Source: Acidimicrobiia bacterium
GTDB lineage: Bacteria > Actinomycetota > Acidimicrobiia > Spongiisociales > UBA5794
Assembly (NCBI GenBank): GCA_030431785.1
Contig: JAUIIM010000012.1
Span: forward strand, 1 to 38,021
DNA: 38,021 bases
Direction of reading: 5' to 3'
Shown here: piece after piece, positions 1-7,327 of the stretch
How the letters are laid out: each line of letters opens with the position of its first letter
How positions within the stretch are numbered: the stretch's first letter is position 1
Notes under the pieces: model-generated
Told to the model about the DNA's origin: nothing
Seen by the model: only the letters and a program-made list of their open reading frames with translations
The model's database searches: none
Translations under genes and position numbers: made by a program

Positions 1-3000
1 GACCTTGGACACGTCACCACCACCGTTGCTGACCCTGGCACCGGACAGCCTCTCACGGTCACGGATCCGAACTCCCATGTCGAAACGTTCACCTACGACG
101 ACTGGAACCGGATCGAGGAGCATTGGGCACCGGGTGTGTCTACCGGTTCGACCCCGACCACCGAGTACGAATACAACGATGACGATGCGGTGTGGAACGC
201 CAAGATCACCACCGACGGCCCCGGGACAGACACCTATGACTCGTGGGTGTTCCTCGACGGGCTCGGCCGCACGGTCCAAACCCAACAACCCGACGGCTCA
301 GGTGCCATCTGGGCGACCGCAACCCAATACGACAACACCGGGCAAGTCCACCGTCAGGCACCCCAATACAAGATCACCGGCACCGCCGGCGCAGCATGGA
401 ACGACCCGACATGGACCGGCACACCTGACGCAGATGTGTGGCACGAATACACCTACGACCACCTCGGACGCGTGACCGAAGACGACTACCGACAACCCGC
501 TGGCAGCTTCTGGACCACCACCGCTTCCTACGACGGGCTCGTCACCTCCTCATACGACCCGGAAGGCAACCGGACCGACACCACCGCTGACGTACTTGGC
601 CGTACGGTGCAGGTCGACGAGTACAACGGCGGCTCTGTCTACGCGACGACCGAGTACACGTATGACGTGTTGGGGAACCTGGTCGAGGTCGTAGACGACG
701 ACTCGAACACCACGACCATCACCTACGACCGGCTTTCCCGTAAGACCTCGATGGATGACCCTGACCTTGGTGATTGGACGTATGGGTATGACGATGTCGG
801 GAACCTGACCCATCAAGAAGACGGCCGCGGTCAAGACCTCTACTTCGAATACGACGACCTCAACCGGCGCACCAAAACCCGCAAAGACACATCGAACGGT
901 CCCGTCATCGCCGAATGGACCTACGACCCGACCGGCCACAAAGGGCTCCTCGACACAGCCACCGCCGCGACCGACATTGGGGATGTGGTGGTCACCTATG
1001 CCGACTACAACGACCAAAACATGCCCACCCGCAAAGAATGGACCATCCCAGGCGTTGCTGGTGGGGACTTCACCCGTACCTACACCTACACCCCAACCGG
1101 CATGCTCACATCAGAAACCTACCCCGGAGGCCCCGACGGATCGATCGGGGAACAGGTCGACCATTCCTACGACCCTGACACCGGCCTCAAAGACGACATC
1201 GACGGCGCCTCGGACTATGCCCACACCATCACCTACAACGACTTTGGAGCCGTCACCGGGTGGTCGGTTGGTGGATACAACGGGCAGGTCGACCGCACCA
1301 TCACCTATGGCACGGATCGCCGACCAACCGGGTGGAAAGGTGTCGGATACGGATCTGTCAACCTGATGGACATCCAAGTCGCCTACGACGACAACTCCAA
1401 CGTCACCCGCGTCGCTGACCTATCCGGCACGTCAGGGACCTGGTCCAACCACGGGCAGCGTCAATGCTACGAATACGACCATTTGGATCGGATGACCGAG
1501 GCGTTCACCACCGACTCGTCAACGTGTGCCACCGTCAACACCACGGCCGGTATCGGTGGCTATGACCATGATTACACGTATGACACGATCGGGAACCTCA
1601 CCTCCAACACCGATATTGCATCCGGTACCACCTACACCTACGGCGCCGGATCAGCCGGTCCACACGCGGTCACCTCGATTGGTGCCGGGTACAGTTTCTC
1701 CCATGACGGCAACGGCAACCAAACGTCGCGTACGACACCGTCTCAGTCGATGACCCTCACATGGGACGAAACCAACCGACTCGAAACCACCACAGTTGCA
1801 TCGGATGACACCGACTACATCTATGACGCCGACGGGAGTCGGGTCGCGGTGATGCACCCAGACGGATCCCAGACCGTGTATGTCGATGGCGTGTATGAAC
1901 GGTCGCAGGACGCAACCACGTATGCAACACCGACAGTGGTGTCGACAGTGACGGTGGACGCCGACGGTTCGTCGTCCCATACCGTGTCGTGGCCGAGCGG
2001 TTTTCAGGTAGGTGATGTGATGGTGGTGTTTGTCGGCGCCAAAGTCGCCCGCGGCGGCGACTTCGTAACAGGATGGGACGGATTGACAGAGGTCGAACAG
2101 ATCGTTGCTGACGGCTACACCGGTGCCCTTGCCTACAAGACCGCAGCCGTGTTCCAATCAGACTCGACCATCACCTTCAACGCATCAAACCTCGACCAAA
2201 TGGTTACCGTGCAAGTATGGCGCGGTCTAGACCCGGACGACCCGATCGAAGACTGGTGGTCAGGTGCTGATTCGTCGGCTGCATCCAACAGTGACATGGA
2301 ATTCACCTCACCCTCGGCGACCGTCACATTGAACGCCGCGTACGGGTACGGATACAACACATCAACCGGTTCGTTCACCCCACCATCCGGGTGGACCGAG
2401 ACGTCAGATGTCATGGGCGGAGCGTCCTCAAACGTCGGAGCTACATCCGGACACGGTGACACGTCGACACAATCCCAGATACAACCAGTGTTCAACCGCG
2501 GACCCGTCAACTCGGACAAAGGTGTCGGGTTCGTCATCGAACCAGCCCCCGAAGCCACGATTGGCGATTCCACCGAAACCAAGTACTACACGTTCAACGG
2601 TGCCGTCACGGTTGCACGCGTCGACGGCACCTTCACCCACGTACTCACCGACCACCTCGGATCCCCCCACACCACCTGGACCGTCGTAGGCAACACCATC
2701 GAACGCCAGCTCTATGAACCATGGGGAAACCACCGACACACCGACGACCTCGTCACCGACAGATCATTCACCGGCCAATACCAAGACAACGCCACAGGGT
2801 TCGGTTTCTACAACGCCCGCTACTACGACAACACGATCGGCAGATTCATTTCACCAGACACCATCGTCCCCGACCCAGCCAACCCACAAGACCTCAACCG
2901 ATACACCTATGTGGGAGGCAACCCATTGTCCAAGACGGACCCGTCGGGCCACAGATCGATAGGGATCTGCGTGTTGAGTCCACAGTGCGAGCGGCAACTC

Positions 3001-3648
3001 CCCGGCATTCCATCGGTCCAGGTTTCAGGCAAGGGAGATCGGCGGAGTCCGGCCGATCCGCGCAGTTGGATAGCCGCTGCGTTTGATGCGCTGACGGGAG
3101 CCGACGCAGCTGACTACGGCGATCTTATCCGGGAAGCGGCAGATGACGCTGGAATCGACGCGCGAGCTCTTTACGCTGTCGTTGAACACGAATCGCGACA
3201 TGGGGGCCCCCTCTTTGTCCTGAAGTGGTATCAACTCGAAGACGTCGCAAAAGGTATTCTAAAGCCGGACGGTGCCTCGGTTGGAATCGCGCAGATGCAA
3301 TTCGATACTTTTGCCGACACTCTCGATCGACATCCAGATCTGACGCATCTGGCCGCTGCGGATGCATGGGCACGTTCGGTCTTCGATGATGAACTGTCGA
3401 TTCGCGCCGCCGCATACCATCTTGGCGATCTTGCCAGATCGCTGGAGTCAAGAGGCCTCGGTCACGGGCAAACCACGATGCTGTCTATCCTTGGGTACAA
3501 CACGGGGGAGGTCAACATGTTGAGAGTCGCAGCGGGTCAACGCCTCGGCCCCAGAGGTGCCGCGTACCTCAACCACGTGATGCCGCTGTTCTTTGAAGCC
3601 CACGCCTTCTACTGCGGTGCGGGCCGGGGCTACACATGCGGCGGCTAG
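1..3648 (+). CDS. RHS/YD-repeat polymorphic toxin with lytic-transglycosylase-like tip (5' partial)
   Basis: The reading frame is open from base 1, so the gene begins left of the window; the GTG at 136 is internal. What is visible encodes about 1215 residues. Repeated YD motifs (forms of YTYDxxGNL and YDHLGRVTE) run to about 1915. A non-RHS segment follows (1920-2570), then the RHS-associated core (LTDHLGSPHTTW, GFGFYNARYYD, GRFISPDTI) ending in the junction motif DPSGH at 2938-2952. The last 231 residues are a different domain. It contains VVEHESRHGG (likely catalytic Glu, codon 3190-3192), SVGIAQMQ (3277-3300) and GYNTGE (3493-3510), the order seen in the lysozyme-like/SLT superfamily. RHS proteins form a shell around a variable C-terminal toxin; I infer this tip cleaves peptidoglycan. 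It overlaps the next gene by 13 nt. Confidence 0.85.
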   Translation, partial: DLGHVTTTVADPGTGQPLTVTDPNSHVETFTYDDWNRIEEHWAPGVSTGSTPTTEYEYNDDDAVWNAKITTDGPGTDTYDSWVFLDGLGRTVQTQQPDGSGAIWATATQYDNTGQVHRQAPQYKITGTAGAAWNDPTWTGTPDADVWHEYTYDHLGRVTEDDYRQPAGSFWTTTASYDGLVTSSYDPEGNRTDTTADVLGRTVQVDEYNGGSVYATTEYTYDVLGNLVEVVDDDSNTTTITYDRLSRKTSMDDPDLGDWTYGYDDVGNLTHQEDGRGQDLYFEYDDLNRRTKTRKDTSNGPVIAEWTYDPTGHKGLLDTATAATDIGDVVVTYADYNDQNMPTRKEWTIPGVAGGDFTRTYTYTPTGMLTSETYPGGPDGSIGEQVDHSYDPDTGLKDDIDGASDYAHTITYNDFGAVTGWSVGGYNGQVDRTITYGTDRRPTGWKGVGYGSVNLMDIQVAYDDNSNVTRVADLSGTSGTWSNHGQRQCYEYDHLDRMTEAFTTDSSTCATVNTTAGIGGYDHDYTYDTIGNLTSNTDIASGTTYTYGAGSAGPHAVTSIGAGYSFSHDGNGNQTSRTTPSQSMTLTWDETNRLETTTVASDDTDYIYDADGSRVAVMHPDGSQTVYVDGVYERSQDATTYATPTVVSTVTVDADGSSSHTVSWPSGFQVGDVMVVFVGAKVARGGDFVTGWDGLTEVEQIVADGYTGALAYKTAAVFQSDSTITFNASNLDQMVTVQVWRGLDPDDPIEDWWSGADSSAASNSDMEFTSPSATVTLNAAYGYGYNTSTGSFTPPSGWTETSDVMGGASSNVGATSGHGDTSTQSQIQPVFNRGPVNSDKGVGFVIEPAPEATIGDSTETKYYTFNGAVTVARVDGTFTHVLTDHLGSPHTTWTVVGNTIERQLYEPWGNHRHTDDLVTDRSFTGQYQDNATGFGFYNARYYDNTIGRFISPDTIVPDPANPQDLNRYTYVGGNPLSKTDPSGHRSIGICVLSPQCERQLPGIPSVQVSGKGDRRSPADPRSWIAAAFDALTGADAADYGDLIREAADDAGIDARALYAVVEHESRHGGPLFVLKWYQLEDVAKGILKPDGASVGIAQMQFDTFADTLDRHPDLTHLAAADAWARSVFDDELSIRAAAYHLGDLARSLESRGLGHGQTTMLSILGYNTGEVNMLRVAAGQRLGPRGAAYLNHVMPLFFEAHAFYCGAGRGYTCGG
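1920..2570 (+). other. Beta-rich domain inserted between YD repeats and RHS core
   Basis: Within the RHS protein, the segment between YVDGVYERS and TKYYTFNGAV has no YD repeats. These two motifs are normally only a few residues apart in RHS proteins. The roughly 215-residue insert is Ser/Thr/Val rich, with motifs such as WPSGFQVGDVMVVF and FTPPSGWTE. These resemble a beta-sandwich module found in secreted actinobacterial proteins. Adhesion or ligand binding is a guess. Confidence 0.5.
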
Positions 3649-4076
3649 TGGCATGGCTCGGTGTGGTGGTGTTGTTAGTCGCTTCGTGCTCAAACTCGTC
3701 TCCACAATCTGTGCATGCGAGGAATCTCTTTGAAATGCTCGATATCCCCGATGAGCTTATTCTGTCGCATCGGGGCGAGAACCCGTTGGGGTATAGCGCC
3801 ACCTTTACGGTGGTCGACTCAGGTCAGTCGGATCCAGGTCGACTGGTCACTGCACCGAGCAGTTTTGTGCCCGCGCCGGAGCTGGCAAGTGAGCACCTCG
3901 ACCTTCAGGGTGTGCAGATGTCAGAGGTGGCAACGTTTCTGCCGCCGGGGTCTGACGAGTTCGGTTGCATCGTGCGCGTTGTCTCTGGCTTCTTCGAGAA
4001 CGGGCTTCCGGTGCTCGATGACAGCGGGAGCGCCATCTGGGTTGTTGACGTTCATGTGGGATGTGATGACGTTTGA
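3636..4076 (+). CDS. Small lipoprotein, candidate immunity protein for the RHS tip
   Basis: This encodes 146 residues. The N-terminus has two Arg, a hydrophobic stretch and a lipobox ending LLVASC, so the mature protein should be lipid-anchored on the outer face of the membrane. The rest is a short soluble domain with two further Cys (GCIVRVV and HVGCDDV) that could form a disulfide. The ATG lies inside the toxin gene (13-nt overlap), so the two are probably translationally coupled. A gene directly after an RHS tip is normally the immunity gene, and an extracytoplasmic lipoprotein is where protection from a wall-degrading toxin is needed. I recognise no named family; the immunity role is inference. 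Confidence 0.65.
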   Translation: MRRLVAWLGVVVLLVASCSNSSPQSVHARNLFEMLDIPDELILSHRGENPLGYSATFTVVDSGQSDPGRLVTAPSSFVPAPELASEHLDLQGVQMSEVATFLPPGSDEFGCIVRVVSGFFENGLPVLDDSGSAIWVVDVHVGCDDV

Positions 4077-4105
4077 TCGGCCATCATCCAAGAAACCGGA
4101 GATAG

Positions 4106-4177
4106 AACTGGTTGGTCGTCGGGAACTCGATCGGCATCTTCGTCCAAGACGCCCCCACCGGAACCGTTGAGCTCTGA
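4106..4177 (+). pseudogene. Possible C-terminal gene remnant
   Basis: A 23-codon stretch after an in-frame TAG reads as good protein sequence (NWLVVGNSIGIFVQ, ending TGTVEL before TGA). It has no start or upstream continuation in frame. It may be the tail of a degraded gene behind the toxin locus. Nothing else is visible from 4178 to 4268. Confidence 0.25.
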
Positions 4178-4268
4178 GGTCCACGACTGCTGCAACTTCT
4201 TGTCGGTCGTCGTGGGTGCTTCGTGCCGCGTCAAGTCCTAGCTGCGATTTCCACTGCGCGTCCGCTTG

Positions 4269-4454
4269 TCAGTCGTCGGCCCACTCTGTGATATCGGGGT
4301 GCCGTACCTTGAACGGGTTCGGCCGTCGCGGCTTCGGCCTGAGAGGTTGGCCAGTCATCTCTGCCCATCTGGCCGCTTCGATGTCGGCGATGATCTCGGG
4401 TATGTCCTCGTCGTTGAACAGGTCGGTCAGGTCTGGGTAGTCACGGTGTGGCAT
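4269..4454 (-). CDS. Small hypothetical protein, last gene of the element operon
   Basis: This encodes 61 residues starting MPHRDYPDLTDLF. The N-terminal half is acidic and helical in appearance; a Pro/Arg-rich patch (PLRPKPRRPNPF) follows and the end is acidic. The ATG at 4454 lies inside the end of the RecT-like gene (14-nt overlap), which supports this start over a longer low-complexity extension in the same frame. The layout resembles small tape-measure-like or accessory proteins of phages, but I recognise no family. Confidence 0.6.
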   Translation of the reverse strand: MPHRDYPDLTDLFNDEDIPEIIADIEAARWAEMTGQPLRPKPRRPNPFKVRHPDITEWADD

Positions 4455-5352
4455 CGACAACCTCCCCCGCATCGGGCTGTGCCGCGATGGAGTTGTCTCC
4501 GTCGAGGTACTTCCTGAAGCGTTCCGCGATGTCGACCCGGATCGACATCGTGAAGTTCTCGAGCTCGACGCGTGTGAGGTCGGCGACGTGTGCCGCTCCG
4601 ATGTGGGAGAGCTGGCCGTGAAGCCAATCCGAGGCACCGAGCGGGGCATGTACGAGCTCGAGCTTCTGGGCGACTCTGCACATTGTGCGGAGAGCGACCT
4701 CGATGGTGTCCATGTTCGACGCTCCTCGTATGTCGACGGAGAGGGCATCTATGAGGCTCGCCTCGAGTTCCTCATCGGACTCGTCTGGGGCCGGCGCTTC
4801 GACTTCTGGGGCCCTTGCGTCGACGACCTGCGGAGGCTCTGCCCATGAGTCCTCAGAACCGAGCTCTTCAGCTGTGTAGGCATGCACAACCGCGAAGACA
4901 TCGGCGAACAGCATTCGAGCCAGCATCGAGACTGCCCTCGCCCACAACATCGCTTCGGGGTACTGCTTCCAGTTCCGCTTCCCCGTGAGTCCGGCGCGAT
5001 CGGCCATCTCGATAGTGAATGAGACTCTCATGGAGTCGCCACCGTCCCGCCGGCTTCCGACAACCGTCGCGACGGCGTCCGAGAACTCCTCGAGGGTGAT
5101 GGAGTGTCCGGCTTCCCGGATCATGGCGACTTGCAGTTCCGCGGACAGTGAGGGACGTCCGTCGACGACGTCGATCATGTTCATCGACTGCATCGGCCCG
5201 AGCCCGATCTCGCGACCCATCAACACCGCGGCATACATGGCGGCCGGGTTGCCGCGCAGGCCTTTCGGTACGAGTTCGGTGTCGGCGATCATCTTCAACG
5301 TGTTCCACGTGAATGGGGTCTGAGCTAGGTCGGTGGTGGCTACATCGGCCAT
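4441..5352 (-). CDS. RecT-family-like single-strand annealing protein
   Basis: This encodes 303 residues. The N-terminal two thirds carry the pattern of phage RecT-type recombinases: AAMYAAVLMGREIGLGPMQS, then DVVDGRPSLSAELQVAMI, then KQYPEAMLWARAVSMLARML. Such proteins coat single-stranded DNA and anneal it to complementary strands during phage recombination. The C-terminal third is acidic and variable. No RecE/YqaJ-type exonuclease is encoded beside it here; the nearest enzyme is the DUF3631 ATPase two genes upstream. The start overlaps the preceding small gene by 13 nt and the end overlaps the following one by 14 nt. Confidence 0.7.
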   Translation of the reverse strand: MADVATTDLAQTPFTWNTLKMIADTELVPKGLRGNPAAMYAAVLMGREIGLGPMQSMNMIDVVDGRPSLSAELQVAMIREAGHSITLEEFSDAVATVVGSRRDGGDSMRVSFTIEMADRAGLTGKRNWKQYPEAMLWARAVSMLARMLFADVFAVVHAYTAEELGSEDSWAEPPQVVDARAPEVEAPAPDESDEELEASLIDALSVDIRGASNMDTIEVALRTMCRVAQKLELVHAPLGASDWLHGQLSHIGAAHVADLTRVELENFTMSIRVDIAERFRKYLDGDNSIAAQPDAGEVVDATP

Positions 5353-5531
5353 CGGTTCTCATCCTTTCCGTACACCGCAGCCATTTGGCCGCGCCACACA
5401 TCGAGCCGGACCTTGCACTGCGAACAGTGCGCGTGCTCGATCTCGTCGGTTGGTCGTCGGAAGTAGTGAGGGACACCGTGCTTGAGGCACCCCTCGTAGA
5501 TCGGTGGCCGGGACCGCGTACGCGAGCTCAT
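5340..5531 (-). CDS. Small zinc-ribbon-like protein
   Basis: This encodes 63 residues. It has a Cys/His set typical of a small zinc ribbon: GCLKHG near residue 15 and HCSQCKVRLD near residues 35-40, with basic residues around. A role in nucleic-acid or protein binding is likely but unproven. The ATG overlaps the stop of the DUF3631 gene by 4 nt (ATGA), and its own end overlaps the RecT-like gene by 13 nt, so it is a full member of the operon. Confidence 0.65.
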   Translation of the reverse strand: MSSRTRSRPPIYEGCLKHGVPHYFRRPTDEIEHAHCSQCKVRLDVWRGQMAAVYGKDENRWPM

Positions 5532-6898
5532 GAGTCGCTCTCAACCGGAAACGGCTCCGCCAGGAACGCCTCGAAATCGTTGGCGGCCGCGAGCTCATCG
5601 GCGTCCACGCTGCCGCTCCCGTTCATACCCTGTGCAACTTCCGCTACCGGCGCTACATCCCTTGCGGTGTCTGGGCTATCGCCCGATACTGCGTCTGCTA
5701 CCTGTGTGCTACGAGTGCTACCCGGTAGCGGAAGTAGCGGGTCGGTAGCACTCGCGGAACTCGGCGTTGGCGCTTGGGCTGTCTGGGTTGTAGCGGCGAT
5801 AGCGCCGGTCGTACTAGGTGCGTTGAGGTAGCGCTCCCAGATCGGCCACAGATGCTCGCGTCGATAGCCGCGAAGAGTCTGGGCGTCCCACTTCACACTC
5901 TGAGACGTCACGCCATAGGGCTTGAGGAATCGGGCGAGGTCGCGCTGGTTGATGGGTCGCCCGTACAGATCGCCCCAGCGTGCCTCGGGCATTGCGGCGA
6001 GACGGTCGCACAGCTCTTGTGAAGGGACGCCGCCCTCTTCGTCATCTCCCCAGATCGTGAACAGGTCGCGTAGCAGTTCTTGGCCGAACGACTCGGCAGA
6101 GGCGTCAGATTGGCCGGAGAGGGTTACCGCGGCGAGCCGGGCACTCTCGGACCACTTCGGACCGGCAACATCCGCGACGGCGAGCAGGAGCTCCCAGACG
6201 TCCTGCTGGCGATCGTTGAGAGCGTGGGGCAGGTTGGGATGCATCGACCGGAGGCGGTCGACGAGCCCGTCCGTGGCGTCGGCAATCGAGCTTCGCAGAT
6301 CGGCCGCAAGCTCTTCGACGACTCGCCTCCGAAATCGCTCCACCCGGATTCGGGGCGGTTTGCGTTGAAGGGCGATCACGATGCATCGATCGGCGATCGT
6401 GTCTGGGAGGTCACCGATCCCAGCGAGCGCTTTAGGACAGTAGACAGAGAACTCCTCGATCTGCTTGTCGCGTGGTGCCTTGAGGTTGACCCGAACGGTG
6501 CGGGCGGAAGCTCTGAAGCCAGCGTTCAGCAGGCCGCGGAGGTCCTCCTTGCTGCTGTCGGTGCTGCGACCCTTCGGGAACACAGCATCGACCTCATCGT
6601 GCAGCAGGGTCGGACGGCGCTCCTGGACGACGCGATACAACGCGGCGGGCGAGACGTTGGCGGCAAGCAGCGGCTCTGAGCAGAGGAGCTCGAGAATCTC
6701 GAGGAGGAGTGACTTACCAGACCTCTTCTCTGGCGATTTGATGTGCAGGTATGGGGTCGTGTCGTAGGCGTCAAACACGTAGGTACCGGCGATCCAGAGC
6801 GTCACGGCGGTCGGCTGCGCTGCGTCCTCGAAGTACACGTATCGCAGGAGGAACTGCTCAACCTCGTCCAACACGCTCGAGAGGGTCGTGTCGGTCAT
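5528..6898 (-). CDS. DUF3631-domain P-loop ATPase (phage/plasmid helicase-primase type)
   Basis: This encodes 456 residues. The Walker A is the form usual for DUF3631, SPEKRSGKS at residues 55-63. A Walker-B-like PTLLHDEVDAVF lies at about 96-107. Then come GLLNAGFR, the signature CPKALAGIGDLPDTIADR and LNDRQQDVWELLLAVAD. DUF3631 is common in actinobacterial phages and integrative plasmids, often as the C-terminal half of a primase-helicase. Here the primase part is absent and the protein starts almost at the ATPase. The C-terminal 100 residues are low-complexity and acidic. It overlaps its neighbours by 4 nt on both sides. I infer a role in replication or recombination of the element. Confidence 0.8.
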   Translation of the reverse strand: MTDTTLSSVLDEVEQFLLRYVYFEDAAQPTAVTLWIAGTYVFDAYDTTPYLHIKSPEKRSGKSLLLEILELLCSEPLLAANVSPAALYRVVQERRPTLLHDEVDAVFPKGRSTDSSKEDLRGLLNAGFRASARTVRVNLKAPRDKQIEEFSVYCPKALAGIGDLPDTIADRCIVIALQRKPPRIRVERFRRRVVEELAADLRSSIADATDGLVDRLRSMHPNLPHALNDRQQDVWELLLAVADVAGPKWSESARLAAVTLSGQSDASAESFGQELLRDLFTIWGDDEEGGVPSQELCDRLAAMPEARWGDLYGRPINQRDLARFLKPYGVTSQSVKWDAQTLRGYRREHLWPIWERYLNAPSTTGAIAATTQTAQAPTPSSASATDPLLPLPGSTRSTQVADAVSGDSPDTARDVAPVAEVAQGMNGSGSVDADELAAANDFEAFLAEPFPVESDS

Positions 6899-7071
6899 TT
6901 ACGATCCCGGAACAGCTCGGACTCGGCCGCCAGCCAGCCGTATCGCTGAGACTTGCTCATGAGTCGCTCGACGAGGACGAACGCGGCGCCTGCAGCGGCG
7001 AGCTTGACGGCAGCGTCGATGAGCAGGGCAGCGTCAACGGCGAGCGGATGCTTGCGGTTCGGTCGGTTCAC
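6895..7071 (-). CDS. Small hypothetical protein (58 aa, GTG start)
   Basis: This gene fills the gap between the AlpA-like gene and the DUF3631 gene exactly. Its GTG (7071-7069) overlaps the upstream TGA as GTGA and its TGA overlaps the downstream ATG as ATGA. The product begins MNRPNRKHPL, has an Ala/Leu-rich helical middle (AVDAALLIDAAVKLAAAG) and a charged end (SELFRDRK). The fit on both sides and the protein-like composition support it as real. I recognise no family; the helix could be amphipathic or membrane-associated. Confidence 0.65.
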   Translation of the reverse strand: MNRPNRKHPLAVDAALLIDAAVKLAAAGAAFVLVERLMSKSQRYGWLAAESELFRDRK

Positions 7072-7295
7072 CGGAGAGCCTTGGCGTCGCGGGTGGACTG
7101 CACTGTCTGTTCCTCAAGCCAGGCATCAATGTCTGAACTCCGATAGCGAACGCTTCCGCCGACCTTGATGAATCGAGGACCGCGTCCCTCGTACCTCCAG
7201 TTAGAAAGTGTCCGCTCGTGTGTGCCCAAGATTGTCGCCAGCTCTCGTGGGGTTAGGAGTGTTTCTGAAATGTCTGCCTCCGATTTCTCTTGCAC
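7068..7295 (-). CDS. AlpA/excisionase-type winged HTH protein
   Basis: This encodes 75 residues with the compact MerR-like fold of excisionases and AlpA: TPRELATILGTHERTLSNW (helix-turn-helix), GRGPRFIKVGG (wing) and VRYRSSDIDAWLEE. Such proteins bend DNA for excision or activate element promoters. The only in-frame start is the GTG at 7295, which lies inside the divergent operator and has no Shine-Dalgarno sequence. It is the first gene of the six-gene leftward operon, so it sits where an excision switch is expected next to a repressor and integrase. Confidence 0.8.
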   Translation of the reverse strand: MQEKSEADISETLLTPRELATILGTHERTLSNWRYEGRGPRFIKVGGSVRYRSSDIDAWLEEQTVQSTRDAKALR

Positions 7296-7326
7296 TCACT
7301 GTGCAGCATCGTTACTCTGAGTGCAA
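7290..7326. promoter_or_regulatory. Divergent operator and promoter of the element switch
   Basis: A perfect 9-bp dyad, TTGCACTCA (7290-7298) and TGAGTGCAA (7318-7326), lies between the divergent AlpA-like and HTH-regulator genes. Two further GTGCAG half-sites are at 7301-7306 and 7332-7337. A rightward promoter fits inside it: TTGCAC (7290-7295), 17 bp, TACTCT (7313-7318), nine bases before the regulator ATG. I infer binding by the HTH regulator, with autoregulation and control of the leftward operon. Confidence 0.65.
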
Positions 7327-7327
7327 C

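Noticed and set aside
550..1017. Minus-strand open frames under the RHS gene
   Set aside because: Val/Gly/Asp-rich antisense shadows with no start signals or motifs.
1..1900. Repeated motifs as a DNA tandem repeat or CRISPR
   Set aside because: The repeats are degenerate YD protein repeats with no fixed DNA unit or spacers. No CRISPR array is visible anywhere in the window.
4427..4748. Alternative minus-strand frames over the end of the RecT-like gene
   Set aside because: Arg/Ser-rich low-complexity products; only the last 61 codons from ATG 4454 look like protein.
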